Shown: positions 28,792 through 37,993, counted from the first letter of the stretch. The stretch: 64,000 nt of DNA from Salinispirillum sp. LH 10-3-1 (GCF_030643825.1 NZ_CP101717.1:124001-188000); one strand, 5' to 3'. Translations and numbers: made by a program. The notes: a model not told the origin generated them from the sequence alone.

Positions 28792-28950
28792 CTAGTTGAG
28801 TTGCCACGCGGTGGTTGTGCCGGGTGCGTTGATCAGTACCCAGTCTTCCACGGCAGGATGCAGAAAGCCGGAGCTGACATAGGCGTGGTGTAAAATGCCC
28901 TCGCGCTTGAGGCGCAAAAACGAGACAGGCCAAGTGTCAGAATGTATCAC
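28792..28950 (-). CDS. possible small protein, unrecognised
   Basis: A 52-codon frame with a GTG start (28948-28950) and no strong ribosome site. The product includes WPVSFLRLKREGILHHAYV and ends WVLINAPGTTTAWQLN, which reads like genuine protein rather than a shadow, since no gene lies opposite. It is convergent with speD and would share its terminator. It might be a real small protein or the 3' remnant of a longer gene; a stop codon four codons upstream of the GTG rules out a longer intact frame. The rest of the 28951-29079 gap shows no gene. Confidence 0.3.
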   Translation of the reverse strand: MIHSDTWPVSFLRLKREGILHHAYVSSGFLHPAVEDWVLINAPGTTTAWQLN

Positions 28951-29079
28951 ATTATGCCGCTATGTTCGGTCATGCATGGGCCATGGCATAGGTCTTTTTG
29001 TTGAAGAGCGATTAGACCCTAGGCATTTTGCTGAAAGAATCGCAGCATTAATAATCAGGACTCTGGAGAAAGAACCATC

Positions 29080-29736
29080 ATGGACAACCTTAACCATCTG
29101 TTGTTAGCGAATCAGACGTGGGCGGCCAGCAAATTGGAGGGTGATCCTGAATACTTTTCTCGCTTGGCGGCACAGCAAAAGCCCGAGATTTTATGGATTG
29201 GCTGTTCAGACAGCCGTGTGCCGGCAAACGAAATCGTCAATTTGCCTCCCGGTGAAATCTTCGTGCAACGTAATATCGCCAACCAGGTCATGCATACGGA
29301 CATTAACTGTCTAAGCGTGGTTCAGTACGCCATCGATATCCTACAGGTGAAGCATGTCATCGTCGCTGGACACTACGGTTGTGGTGGCGTACAGGCGGCG
29401 TTGACGAACGAGGAGTACGGCATCGTAGATAACTGGCTACGCTCGATCAAGGACCTGTATGCGCGGCATGAACCCGACTTAAAAGGGTTGCCCGAACAGA
29501 AGCTTTTGGATCGCATGTGCGAACTGAACGTCGCAGAACAGGTAAACAATCTCGCCAAAACGAAAGCCGTGCAACGGGCATGGGCGCGAGAGCAGGAATT
29601 GCATCTGCACGGCTGGATATACGCAATTCAGGACGGCATCTTACAGGACTTAGATGTCACCCAAAGTGGTGCAGCGGCTTTGCCAGCGATCTATCATATG
29701 AACACTCCGGACAATCCGATGAAAACTGGCGGCTGA
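29080..29736 (+). CDS. can: beta-class carbonic anhydrase
   Basis: Zinc enzyme interconverting CO2 and bicarbonate. The 218-aa protein is close to E. coli Can in length and sequence. Zinc ligands are Cys42, His98 and Cys101, and the Asp44-Arg46 dyad is in WIGCSDSRVPANE. The second motif reads AGHYGCGGV. GGAGAAAG precedes the ATG. It stands alone between speD and a plus-strand pair. Confidence 0.95.
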   Translation: MDNLNHLLLANQTWAASKLEGDPEYFSRLAAQQKPEILWIGCSDSRVPANEIVNLPPGEIFVQRNIANQVMHTDINCLSVVQYAIDILQVKHVIVAGHYGCGGVQAALTNEEYGIVDNWLRSIKDLYARHEPDLKGLPEQKLLDRMCELNVAEQVNNLAKTKAVQRAWAREQELHLHGWIYAIQDGILQDLDVTQSGAAALPAIYHMNTPDNPMKTGG

Positions 29737-29742
29737 GTAAAG

Positions 29743-29772
29743 TTCTGCACGTGACGCCTAAACAACTATAAT
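29743..29772 (+). promoter_or_regulatory. candidate promoter of the binding-protein-like gene
   Basis: A perfect TATAAT (29767-29772) lies 33 bp before the start codon at 29806. TTCTGC (29743-29748) at 18 bp is only a weak -35. Confidence 0.35.
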
Positions 29773-29805
29773 GAGCTAAAGCAGTAAGCAGCAAGGTCAT
29801 CTCGC

Positions 29806-30681
29806 ATGTTACGCTTCGTTGTTAGTTTGGTCGTGATGTTGCCGTTGGTAGTGCTGGCCGAGACGCTGATCGTATATCCAGCGCCAGAGTCACCACAGGA
29901 TCGTCGCTTTGACGACTTGCAAGAGTTGTTGCGTGTTGCGTTGGAGCGCACTGTTGACGACTTTGGCCCGTTTCGCATGGAGCCCATGTCAGACAGTATG
30001 TCCTCTACGCGCTACGCTCGGGAACTCGAGCAAGGTCGGTTTCCCAATGTCATCTGGACGTCTACCTCCGTTGAGCGTGAACAAGCATTGTTGCCAGTGC
30101 GTATTCCTTTGCGGCGTGGGCTATTGAGTTATCGCATCGCGCTGATCAATGAAGCCGAACAGCCACGTTTCAGCACCATTCGCTCGCTGTCTGACTTACA
30201 AGAGCTAACCTTTGTGCAGGGCATTGGCTGGGGGGATGTGGAGGTTTATCGAGCCAACGGTATTCGTGTGGAAACCTCACAATATGAAAGCCAATTCCGC
30301 ATGGTGCACGCTCGGCGAGTAGATATGTTTCCGCGTGGTGTCGGTGAAGTGTTTGCGGAGTTAGAGGACCGTGTTAAAGATCTGCCGGGCTTGGCAGTTG
30401 AGCGCGATTTGCTGCTGTATTATCCATGGCCCTATTACTTGTTTGTCGCGCGCGGCAATGATGCCTTAGCGCATCGGTTGGAAACTGGGCTGCGCCGTAT
30501 GATTACTGACGGCTCGTTTGAAGAAATATTTCAGCGCTACCACGGGGCCGATATCGCTCGGGCGCGCCTCAATGAACGTCACATTATCCGTCTGCGTAAT
30601 CCGCTACTGCCCCCTGAGACGCCACTGGAAGACCCAACGCTTTGGTTTTATCCTGACGGCTTTAAATATGAAAAGGACTAA
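29806..30681 (+). CDS. periplasmic solute-binding-like protein, unknown ligand
   Basis: 291 aa with a signal peptide (MLRFVVSLVVMLPLVVLA, cleavage before ETLIVYP). The mature part has the general pattern of bacterial family 3 binding proteins: an early strand, a hinge near DLQELTFVQGIGWGDVEVYRANG, and a C-terminal LRRMITDGSFEEIFQRYHG motif that strongly resembles the end of amino-acid-binding proteins. No transport permease or ATPase is nearby, so it may be an orphan receptor or a sensor partner. It is followed after 2 bp by the EVE gene, which suggests co-transcription. Confidence 0.65.
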   Translation: MLRFVVSLVVMLPLVVLAETLIVYPAPESPQDRRFDDLQELLRVALERTVDDFGPFRMEPMSDSMSSTRYARELEQGRFPNVIWTSTSVEREQALLPVRIPLRRGLLSYRIALINEAEQPRFSTIRSLSDLQELTFVQGIGWGDVEVYRANGIRVETSQYESQFRMVHARRVDMFPRGVGEVFAELEDRVKDLPGLAVERDLLLYYPWPYYLFVARGNDALAHRLETGLRRMITDGSFEEIFQRYHGADIARARLNERHIIRLRNPLLPPETPLEDPTLWFYPDGFKYEKD

Positions 30682-30683
30682 CC

Positions 30684-31139
30684 ATGAACTACTGGTTGAT
30701 GAAAAGCGAGCCAGACGCGTTCAGCATCGATGACTTACGGAGTCGCGGAGCCGATGGTGAGCCTTGGGACGGCGTGCGTAATTATCAGGCGCGTAATTTC
30801 ATGTGGCATGATATGTCTGTAGGTGACCGTGTGTTGTTCTACCACAGCAGCTGTAAGGACGTCGGTGTAGCCGGTATCGCAGAGATTATCTCAGAGGCTG
30901 TACCAGACGAATCGCAATTTAACCCTGAGAGCCCGTATTACGATCCAAAGGCAACAGCGGACAAGCCTCGATGGTACTTGCGGCAGGTGCGTTTTGTGGA
31001 GAAATTCCCGACCATCATCCCATTGGCTTTGCTTAAAAAACAGAGCGCGCTGGTAGATATGGCCTTGTTGAAGCGTGGTCGACTGTCCGTGTCTCCCGTT
31101 ACTGAAAGCGAGTGGCATGCCGTTCTGTCATTGAGCTAA
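30684..31139 (+). CDS. EVE domain protein
   Basis: 151-aa single-domain protein of the EVE (PUA-like, thymocyte nuclear protein 1-type) family. Characteristic stretches are MNYWLMKSEPDAFSIDDL, WDGVRNYQARNFM, GDRVLFYHSS and YDPKATADKPRWYLRQVRF. EVE domains bind modified cytosines or modified RNA bases in characterised cases. The stand-alone bacterial form has no fixed role. AAGGA precedes the start; it overlaps functionally with no neighbour. Confidence 0.9.
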   Translation: MNYWLMKSEPDAFSIDDLRSRGADGEPWDGVRNYQARNFMWHDMSVGDRVLFYHSSCKDVGVAGIAEIISEAVPDESQFNPESPYYDPKATADKPRWYLRQVRFVEKFPTIIPLALLKKQSALVDMALLKRGRLSVSPVTESEWHAVLSLS

Positions 31140-31147
31140 TAGGATCA

Positions 31148-33067
31148 TTACTGCTGCAGTGGCAAGCGTAGCAAAGAATTACTTAAGCCGAGTTTGATTG
31201 GGTCGGCAGGGCCTTCTACGTTGACCGCGTCGTTTGTCAGGTCGATATCACGAGGCGGAAATTGGGTGTCGTCGGGTATGTTGTAGACCAGCCGCACATG
31301 CGATGGTTTGTTATCATCGTTATGCCGCATGACCAGCCCGACGTGATCATTGTCCAGTTTCACCGCGCTACCCAGTGGGTAGAGCCCCTGGGTACGAATC
31401 AGGCGCTTCACGATGTCGCTATCCAGTTCTTTGGGCATGTTCAGCATCGCTTTGAATGCCAAAACGGGATGGTAATAGACATCGCGGCCGACGCGATTAC
31501 TCAGCATGTCGAACACATCAACCACCGCGGCCAGTTTACCCAAAGGGTGTATTTCATCCGACGTCAGTCGGTCAGGAATACCTGAACCGTCTAGGCGCTC
31601 GTAGTTTTGCGTAGCGATAATAATAGCTTCGCGCGGCACTTGGGGTAGGGTTGTAAGCACACTCCGTACCTGATGTGCATTTTTTTGCAGTTGCGCTGAT
31701 CGATCAGGTGGTAGCTTGATACGAGTATCCTGTACACCGTCCGGCAGCATGGCGCGGGCGAGATCATGTGTCAAACCTGCGAAGATCAGGCGCTTCAGCA
31801 GTTCGGTATCGTCTTTTTCCTGGCCACGGATGACTTGATCAGCCAGAGTTAGGCCCACACTGACTGAGTGTTCGAACAAGTAGTCTTGAGCACTGCGCAC
31901 GCGTGTCAGAAGCATCAGCTGTTGACGGTCTTTGCTCCATACTTCGGCTAAGTCTTGGGCGGCTTCCATGGCCTGATCAATGGGTAACTCTTGCTCGCCA
32001 CGCAACTTAGCGACGAGCGCACGCACGGCAGAAACACCGGCTTGGTGCGCTGTACGATAGTCCCTGTCCGCGGCAGTGCGTGCGCGCAGTGCGCGCGCTT
32101 TGTCTTTCTGTGATTTTTGCTTCGGCGGTGGCGGCGGCGGTGCTTCAGGATCTCCCCCTGCTGCCAGTTTGCTGTCTAGCGCCGCCTTTTCGGATGCAGT
32201 GTCTGGTGGGAGAAAGCGTGCTGGAATGCCTGAAACAAGGCCACCATTTTTGACAAAGTTAATGTGGTCGCGCTGTAAGTCGCTGACAACATTTGCCACA
32301 TCGTCATCTTCATGTGGTGTCAAATCCTTGAATTGGCACCCGCAGTGCGTCTGCTTGCGGGCTTCATCATAGAAGACGTGGCGCATGATCAAATTCAAGC
32401 TGATTTCAGTATTATTGGGGAACAGCATCCGTACCGGCTTTTGCTCAGTTTTTTCCGTAAGTACATCAACGTAATACCCGTCGATTTCGATTTTGCAGCC
32501 TTCAGCAGATAGGTCGCGTAACTTGCCGCGAATAAGATTGCCGTTGTCGTCCAACAACCGAACAAATATATTGAGCGCCACACGTACTGTAGCACGGTAC
32601 GATTGGCGCCGCTGGTAGTAGTGAATTTCATTAGGGAATGGGACTAGGTAGACTAAATTACCATCTTGGTCTTTCTGAGCGCTGGCTTTCACGTTGCGCC
32701 CACGCAGGCGGCACCCGTCATAGTAGGACTCAAAATTAAAAGCCCGTCCTTCTTGCATCAGGGCATTGTGATTAGCGGGAAGTACCTCGTCTATTAAGAA
32801 ATTCTTTTTTTCACCATCGACACTGATCACGTAGCTGGTCAGCGTGCGGGACATGCCAGAGAATGAAATAGTGACCGGTGACAACTTTTGCTGGACGTGC
32901 CTCAGCAATCGAGCGATTTCGCTCGATGACTTGATAAACTGGCCTTCGGTGCCCTGTGTGTCCACCCGCTTACCTCTTGAGTCCTTGCCAAAAACTGGCT
33001 GAATGTGATCGCGTATTTGATTTATTCGTGATCTGCGTCCTGTGGGCCTCACAAGACGGAATAGCAC
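31148..33067 (-). CDS. YcgR-N/PilZ protein fused to a degenerate HD-GYP domain
   Basis: 639 aa. Residues about 45-145 resemble the YcgR N-terminal domain. A PilZ domain follows with RRQSYR (153-158) and DLSAEG (185-190), the cyclic-di-GMP binding motifs. A polyproline linker (310-315) leads to an HD-GYP-type domain (about 385-560). There His400, His434-Asp435 and His465 remain. The usual HHE/GYP signature reads QNYE (487-490) and DGSGIP (493-498), and the HDxGK lysine is Arg. Two metal ligands are therefore lost, and phosphodiesterase activity is doubtful; a c-di-GMP-responsive effector is likelier. The first codon is a GTG without a clear ribosome site, so the exact start is uncertain. Confidence 0.8.
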   Translation of the reverse strand: MLFRLVRPTGRRSRINQIRDHIQPVFGKDSRGKRVDTQGTEGQFIKSSSEIARLLRHVQQKLSPVTISFSGMSRTLTSYVISVDGEKKNFLIDEVLPANHNALMQEGRAFNFESYYDGCRLRGRNVKASAQKDQDGNLVYLVPFPNEIHYYQRRQSYRATVRVALNIFVRLLDDNGNLIRGKLRDLSAEGCKIEIDGYYVDVLTEKTEQKPVRMLFPNNTEISLNLIMRHVFYDEARKQTHCGCQFKDLTPHEDDDVANVVSDLQRDHINFVKNGGLVSGIPARFLPPDTASEKAALDSKLAAGGDPEAPPPPPPKQKSQKDKARALRARTAADRDYRTAHQAGVSAVRALVAKLRGEQELPIDQAMEAAQDLAEVWSKDRQQLMLLTRVRSAQDYLFEHSVSVGLTLADQVIRGQEKDDTELLKRLIFAGLTHDLARAMLPDGVQDTRIKLPPDRSAQLQKNAHQVRSVLTTLPQVPREAIIIATQNYERLDGSGIPDRLTSDEIHPLGKLAAVVDVFDMLSNRVGRDVYYHPVLAFKAMLNMPKELDSDIVKRLIRTQGLYPLGSAVKLDNDHVGLVMRHNDDNKPSHVRLVYNIPDDTQFPPRDIDLTNDAVNVEGPADPIKLGLSNSLLRLPLQQ

Positions 33068-33260
33068 TGTTCAATGGCTGAAAGTCTAACGTAAGTTGTC
33101 CCTGCTGTTGAGTGCTTTTATCGCCAATCTCATAGCTGCCTGAACCTACTCTAAACAGTATAGCCCCTGAGTGGCAATGCAGTAGGGCAAGGAAACGGTG
33201 CTTGGAGAGCCATTATCAGGTAAATTCGCCTGACTTCTTGGCTTTTTACAATAGGACGCC

Positions 33261-34475
33261 ATGGCCGCCAGTACCTATACCCTAACCGCTCAACCACGCA
33301 TAGAATCTTTAGATGTCTTACGCGGTGTTGCCGTTTTGGGTATCTTTTTTCTCAACATCTACGCGTTCGCTGTGCCCGAAATGTGGTTCTATTACCCGGC
33401 CAGCGTCGAGCACTGGTCGATATGGGATCAGTGGGTGATGTGGTTTACCCTTACTTTTGGTGCTGAAAAGTTCCTCACCATGCTGAGTGTCTTGTTCGGT
33501 GGCAGTGTTGCCTTGTTTGCCAGCCGAAGTATCGCTTATGCTGAACTCACGCAACAGCATCGACGGCGTATGGCCGTGTTGGCCACATTGGGTTTGTTGC
33601 ACGCTTATGGTTTGTGGTTTGGTGACATCCTCTTTCACTACGCGCTCTGTGGGTTCATCATTTGGTGGCTACGTGATCTGCACATACGGACGCAGGCGAT
33701 TCTGGCCGCTGTATTGTTGAGTGTGCCACCCTTGTTGTCGCTATTAGTGGTGCAGTCGGTGCCCCATTGGACACCTGAACAGCGGGTTGATTTTTTGCTT
33801 CTGGTGCAGGCGAACCCAGCGCAAGTGCAGCAGGAAATTGCGGCCTATACCAGTGGATGGCTGCAGCAATGGCCGCAACGCAGTGGTCAGGCTTGGGAGT
33901 CCCATACCGAGGTCCTCCTTGGTTACACCCTTTGGCGAACCCTCGGCTTGATGCTAATAGGCGGTATGTTGGTGCGCTTGGGATGGCTAAACGCTGCGGC
34001 TGTGGGTCGCTACCGAGCTGTCTGTTTAGGGGCGCTGCTGGCCGGGACACTGTTGAGCGGATATGGTGCGGCAACCAGTATCTGGTACGCATCGAACACC
34101 GTCACTGAGCACTTGCTCCAACCGTTGTTGAACTATTTCGGTAGCCTATTGATGGCGATTGGCTATATGTGGCTGGTGGTCATTTGGGGCAGCCGCACTC
34201 CACATCAAAACTTAACGCGGCGCGTCAATAGCGTAGGGCGTCTAGCCTTGAGTGTTTACCTGCTGCAAACCCTGGTGGCCACGACGCTGTTTTATGGGCA
34301 TGGTTTTGCCCAGTTCGGACAGTGGCCACCGGTCGCTTTAGTGGCCATGGTGATTGTGTTCACAGGGTTGACGTTACTGGGCGCAGCTTGGTGGCTTAAC
34401 CGCTTTAATCAAGGGCCGATGGAGTGGTTATGGCGGCGCTGTTCTTATCGAGCAGCGTACCGCACAGCCAAGTGA
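33261..34475 (+). CDS. DUF418 membrane protein (YeiB-like)
   Basis: 404-aa inner-membrane protein with about ten hydrophobic segments. It opens with RIESLDVLRGVAVLGIFFLNIYAF, the DUF418/heparan-acetyltransferase-like start, and ends with the DUF418 region (RRVNSVGRLALSVYLLQTLVATTLFYG). Proteins of this superfamily are suspected acyl or other group transferases, but the substrate is unknown. AGGACG precedes the ATG. It is divergent from the PilZ gene; the 193-bp gap between them shows no obvious operator. Confidence 0.85.
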   Translation: MAASTYTLTAQPRIESLDVLRGVAVLGIFFLNIYAFAVPEMWFYYPASVEHWSIWDQWVMWFTLTFGAEKFLTMLSVLFGGSVALFASRSIAYAELTQQHRRRMAVLATLGLLHAYGLWFGDILFHYALCGFIIWWLRDLHIRTQAILAAVLLSVPPLLSLLVVQSVPHWTPEQRVDFLLLVQANPAQVQQEIAAYTSGWLQQWPQRSGQAWESHTEVLLGYTLWRTLGLMLIGGMLVRLGWLNAAAVGRYRAVCLGALLAGTLLSGYGAATSIWYASNTVTEHLLQPLLNYFGSLLMAIGYMWLVVIWGSRTPHQNLTRRVNSVGRLALSVYLLQTLVATTLFYGHGFAQFGQWPPVALVAMVIVFTGLTLLGAAWWLNRFNQGPMEWLWRRCSYRAAYRTAK

Positions 34476-34480
34476 ACTCC

Positions 34481-34954
34481 CTAGCCGGTCGCTTCAGCCA
34501 TAAGCTTTGCGCGAACGTTTTGCAGTACCTTGCCGTATTGGTTTTGCCCGCGTTGATCGCGTCCGATACCCCAGAAATAATCGTATTGTGAAGTCTCTAC
34601 GATATTTTGGTCACCGGTTGCCAATAAGGCCGCAGCGAAGTCAGCATGCGTGCGCGCTTGGGTGTAGATCGCTCGCGTCAGCATGATGGTGCGTACGGAT
34701 TTCCAATCTGCACGCGGACGCTTCAGCCAGCCCCGACCCAGTTTACGTGCCTGTTCGACATCGTTGGCTCGGCGTATGTGATCAAAGCGCGCTCGATCTG
34801 GGTATTTCATGGCTTGATAGTAGTGTTCCGCAGTAGGCCACTCAAAGTCGTCGAGCGTGAATGGGCGAGGGATGCTGCAACCGAGTGGGTCGGAAGGGTC
34901 TAAACGATTAACCGTTATGGCGCTCTCGTCGGTGTCAGAGGCAAACAAAGCCAT
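34481..34954 (-). CDS. NADAR family protein (YbiA-like)
   Basis: 157 aa with the NADAR motifs WPTAEHYYQAMKY (about 39-51) and YDYFWGIGRDQRGQNQYGKVL near the C-terminus. Characterised relatives cleave N-glycosidic bonds in riboflavin intermediates or remove ADP-ribose from bases. The actual substrate of this one is open. I start at the ATG at 34954; a GTG directly before it is also in frame. Convergent with the DUF418 gene across 5 bp. Confidence 0.85.
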   Translation of the reverse strand: MALFASDTDESAITVNRLDPSDPLGCSIPRPFTLDDFEWPTAEHYYQAMKYPDRARFDHIRRANDVEQARKLGRGWLKRPRADWKSVRTIMLTRAIYTQARTHADFAAALLATGDQNIVETSQYDYFWGIGRDQRGQNQYGKVLQNVRAKLMAEATG

Positions 34955-35116
34955 CACAGAACTCTCTTATACAAATAGATAAAGAATGCTGCCAGTTTAG
35001 CCATTACACGACGATTGAACCAGCTCTACCGATAGTGCCCACCTGTGCGCAAGGTGTTCAAGCTTTGCTAGTGGCTAGGTCAGGCTCTTTCGCAGCAGTT
35101 ATATCAGAAGAGCCAC

Positions 35117-35145
35117 TTGCTCTTAGTAGCACTATATATTAGAAT
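35117..35145 (+). promoter_or_regulatory. candidate promoter of the small cysteine protein
   Basis: TTGCTC (35117-35122), 17 bp, TAGAAT (35140-35145). The same two hexamers with the same spacing recur before gabT. Confidence 0.4.
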
Positions 35146-35174
35146 GTACTAATTGATATTTAGGAGGGCGAATC

Positions 35175-35342
35175 ATGACACCACAACAGACAGTTCAAGC
35201 CACTGAATCACGCCCTATAGACCGTGATGGGCGTCGCTTTCAGGTTGAGCCAGACCGTACCAGCGCCACACGTCGAGTCCGCTACGTTGAGACGTGCCTG
35301 CCGACCAATGGCGACTGCAAAGTATGCCAGATTACCGGATAG
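35175..35342 (+). CDS. 55-aa cysteine-containing protein, unrecognised
   Basis: A small gene with a very strong ribosome site (AGGAGGG, 7 nt before the ATG), its own candidate promoter and its own terminator, so expression is likely although no family is recognised. The product is hydrophilic and Arg/Asp-rich in its first 40 residues. It ends in ETCLPTNGDCKVCQITG, giving a Cys-x6-Cys-x2-Cys cluster that could bind metal or form disulfides. It has no signal peptide and no membrane segment. It is convergent with metF and next to a NADAR gene. Confidence 0.6.
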   Translation: MTPQQTVQATESRPIDRDGRRFQVEPDRTSATRRVRYVETCLPTNGDCKVCQITG

Positions 35343-35357
35343 CCTAGCGTAATGAAC

Positions 35358-35384
35358 AAAAAAGGGAGCTCTCGGCTCCCTTTT
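35358..35384. terminator. bidirectional terminator, small gene/metF
   Basis: AAAAGGGAGC (35360-35369) pairs with GCTCCCTTTT (35375-35384) around a 5-nt loop. A- and T-runs on both sides serve the plus-strand small gene and minus-strand metF alike. Confidence 0.88.
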
Positions 35385-35409
35385 GCATGTATGGCGATCA
35401 TCAATCCAG

Positions 35410-36255
35410 TTACTGCGTTAACCCCAGCCGCGCACAAATCGACTGACTGGCCGCTGTTTGGTTCATGGAGTAAAAGTGCAACGCTGGAGCGCCACCGGCG
35501 ATGAGGGTCTCGCACATCTTACTTACAGCGTCTAAACCAAAGGCTTTGATGCTGGCGCTGTCATCTCCATAGGCTTCCAGCTGCTTACGCATCCAGCGCG
35601 GAATCTCGGCACCACAGGCATCGCTGAAGCGCGCTAAATTGCTGTAGTTGGTGATCGGCATGATGCCGGGGATAATCGGAATGTCACAACCGGTGGCACG
35701 TACGCGGTCCACAAAGTGGAAGTAGGCATCAGCGTTATAGAAGTACTGGGTGATCGCTGAGCTGGCACCGGCATTGGCCTTGGCGACGAAGTGCTTGATG
35801 TCGTTGTCGAGGTTGCCCGCTTGCGGATGCATTTCAGGATACGCCGCCACTTCTAAGTGAAAGGCATCGCCGTATTCTTTGCGGATGAATGCTACTAAAT
35901 CAATGGCGTGACTGAAATCGCCGCCGGTGCTGCCACCCATGCCCGATGGAAGATCGCCACGCAGGGCGACGATGCGGTTGATGCCGTGCGCCTGATAGCG
36001 GTTCAGTAATCCCTTCAGCAGTGCTGTGGTAGAGCCTATGCAGCTCAGGTGGGGAGCTGTGCTGATGCCTTTGGCGTTCAGTTCCAATACGGTGTTGATG
36101 GTGCGCTCTTGTGTGGAGCCGCCCGCACCGTAGGTGACAGAAAAGAATTCAGGCTTGAGCGCACTGAGTTCGCTGTGCACTTGATGCAGTTTCACCGCGC
36201 CTTCTTCCGTTTTCGGCGGGAAAAACTCAAAGCTTATTGGTATTGTCGTTGTCAT
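35410..36255 (-). CDS. metF: 5,10-methylenetetrahydrofolate reductase
   Basis: Flavoenzyme making 5-methyl-THF, the methyl donor for methionine synthesis. 281 aa with FEFFPPKTEEG at the N-terminus, SVTYGAGGSTQERT and the ITQYFYNAD segment of MetF. I start at the ATG at 36255 (MTTTIPISFEF, after AGAGAG); eight further upstream codons are open but unlike the family. It is the last of the run regulator-metK-ahcY-metF on the minus strand, so SAM use, SAH hydrolysis and methyl supply lie together. Confidence 0.95.
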   Translation of the reverse strand: MTTTIPISFEFFPPKTEEGAVKLHQVHSELSALKPEFFSVTYGAGGSTQERTINTVLELNAKGISTAPHLSCIGSTTALLKGLLNRYQAHGINRIVALRGDLPSGMGGSTGGDFSHAIDLVAFIRKEYGDAFHLEVAAYPEMHPQAGNLDNDIKHFVAKANAGASSAITQYFYNADAYFHFVDRVRATGCDIPIIPGIMPITNYSNLARFSDACGAEIPRWMRKQLEAYGDDSASIKAFGLDAVSKMCETLIAGGAPALHFYSMNQTAASQSICARLGLTQ

Positions 36256-36441
36256 TATGTCTCTCTGCTTCTGCTTCAACGGTTACCGGACCTGAATGAG
36301 GATGGGGGTTCCAGACACGCTGTAAATACGTCCATATAAGCTCTCTGCCGCCGTCCTGGCGGCAGAAGGTCTGTCACCCCTAGCCATGCAAGCCCGACAC
36401 CTCGCCTGCAACACACCAGAACCCAACGAAGTCACGGGGCA

Positions 36442-36553
36442 GGAGTGGTGAGGCAGGTGCCCTGAAGCGAACGCTTGAACACAGGATGTGTTCAGCGAGC
36501 CCCCAGGGATGGGTTCACGGCGATTCGCGCAAGGGCACCTGTCTTAACGCTCC
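36442..36553. repeat. long inverted repeat (family A), copy 2, ahcY/metF gap
   Basis: Imperfect arms (36442-36474 and about 36519-36553) share GACAGGTGCCCT-like pairing. The centre has an inner hairpin, TGAACACA/TGTGTTCA, and the sequence GGATGGGTTCA (36507-36517) identical to the 20164 copy. Like that copy, the left arm carries TGAGGCAGG. The remaining 36256-36592 gap adds a GC hairpin CTGCCGCC-gtcct-GGCGGCAG (near 36345) but no gene. Confidence 0.7.
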
Positions 36554-36592
36554 GGGAACTCCCTTGCAAACGTTACTGCAGGTGATTGCGGA

Positions 36593-37993
36593 TCAATATT
36601 TATAGTCGTCCGGCTTGAACGGGCCTTCCACGGCGACGCCAATGTAATCCGCTTGCGTCTGCGTCAACTGCGTAATCACGCCACCGAAGCCACGAACCAT
36701 TTCGGCCGCTACTTCTTCGTCCAACTTCTTCGGCAAAACCTTAACGTAGATGTTGCTAGGCTTATCCGCTGCTGGCAGGTCGGCGAATTTCTTCTCGTAC
36801 AGATACATCTGCGCCAACACTTGGTTCGCAAACGAACCATCCATAATGCGGCTTGGGTGGCCGGTTGCGTTACCCAAGTTGACCAAACGCCCTTCCGCCA
36901 ACAGAATCAAGAAATCGCCTTTATCGGTACCGCGATAGATTTTGTGCACCTGTGGCTTGATCTCGTCCCACTGCCAGTTCTTACGCATGAATACGGTGTC
37001 AATTTCATTGTCGAAATGACCGATGTTACACACCACCGCGCCTTTCTTCAGGGCTGCCAGCATGTATTGATCACACACATTGGTGTTACCTGTTGTGGTC
37101 ACCAAAATGTCAGTGGTGCCTAGCAGCTCGGTATTTATGCCATCGGCTGACTGCGTATTGATACCGTTTTTGTACGGCGATACCACTTCAAAGCCATCCA
37201 TGCACGCCTGCATGGCGCAGATTGGATCGACTTCAGTGATCTTCACGATCATGCCTTCTTGGCGCAGTGACGCCGCCGAACCCTTACCCACATCTCCGTA
37301 ACCGATGACCAGGGCTTTTTTACCAGCCAACAAGTGGTCGGTGGCACGCTTGATCGCATCGTTCAGCGAATGACGGCAACCGTACTTGTTGTCGTTTTTT
37401 GACTTAGTAACAGCGTCATTAACGTTGATGGCGGGGACTTTCAAAGCACCCTTCTTCATCATGTCCAACAGGCGGTGTACACCGGTGGTGGTTTCTTCCG
37501 AAATACCGTGGATGCTGTCGAGCATCTGAGGGTATTTGTTGTGTACCATTTCGGTCAGGTCGCCGCCGTCGTCCAGTATGATGTTGGCATTCCACACGTC
37601 AGAACCGTCTTTTTCGGCCAGAATCGTTTGTTCGATACACCACAAGAACTCTTCTTCTGTTTCGCCTTTCCACGCGAACACAGGAATGCCTGCAGCAGCA
37701 ATGGCGGCCGCGGCGTGATCTTGAGTAGAGAAAATGTTGCACGACGACCAGCGCACTTCGGCACCCAAGTCGACCAGCGTTTCGATCAATACAGCGGTCT
37801 GAATCGTCATGTGGATGCAGCCCATGATGCGCGCGCCTTTGAGCGGTTGCTCAGCGTGGTATTTGCGGCGCAAGGCCATCAATGCAGGCATTTCCGTTTC
37901 GGCGATGTCGATCTCAGCGCGGCCGTATTTGGCCAGGGAGATGTCAGCGACTTTGTAATCAGTGAAGGTGTCGAGATTCGTTGCGGTGGTCAT
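36593..37993 (-). CDS. ahcY: adenosylhomocysteinase
   Basis: NAD-dependent hydrolase splitting S-adenosylhomocysteine into adenosine and homocysteine, relieving product inhibition of methyltransferases. 466 aa with [17 protein letters not shown] near the start, the NAD-binding [16 protein letters not shown] segment and the C-terminal PFKPDDYKY that reaches into the neighbouring subunit. Asn-Asp-Lys residues expected at the catalytic centre are visible in [13 protein letters not shown]. It lies downstream of metK and upstream of metF. Confidence 0.97.
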   Translation of the reverse strand: MTTATNLDTFTDYKVADISLAKYGRAEIDIAETEMPALMALRRKYHAEQPLKGARIMGCIHMTIQTAVLIETLVDLGAEVRWSSCNIFSTQDHAAAAIAAAGIPVFAWKGETEEEFLWCIEQTILAEKDGSDVWNANIILDDGGDLTEMVHNKYPQMLDSIHGISEETTTGVHRLLDMMKKGALKVPAINVNDAVTKSKNDNKYGCRHSLNDAIKRATDHLLAGKKALVIGYGDVGKGSAASLRQEGMIVKITEVDPICAMQACMDGFEVVSPYKNGINTQSADGINTELLGTTDILVTTTGNTNVCDQYMLAALKKGAVVCNIGHFDNEIDTVFMRKNWQWDEIKPQVHKIYRGTDKGDFLILLAEGRLVNLGNATGHPSRIMDGSFANQVLAQMYLYEKKFADLPAADKPSNIYVKVLPKKLDEEVAAEMVRGFGGVITQLTQTQADYIGVAVEGPFKPDDYKY

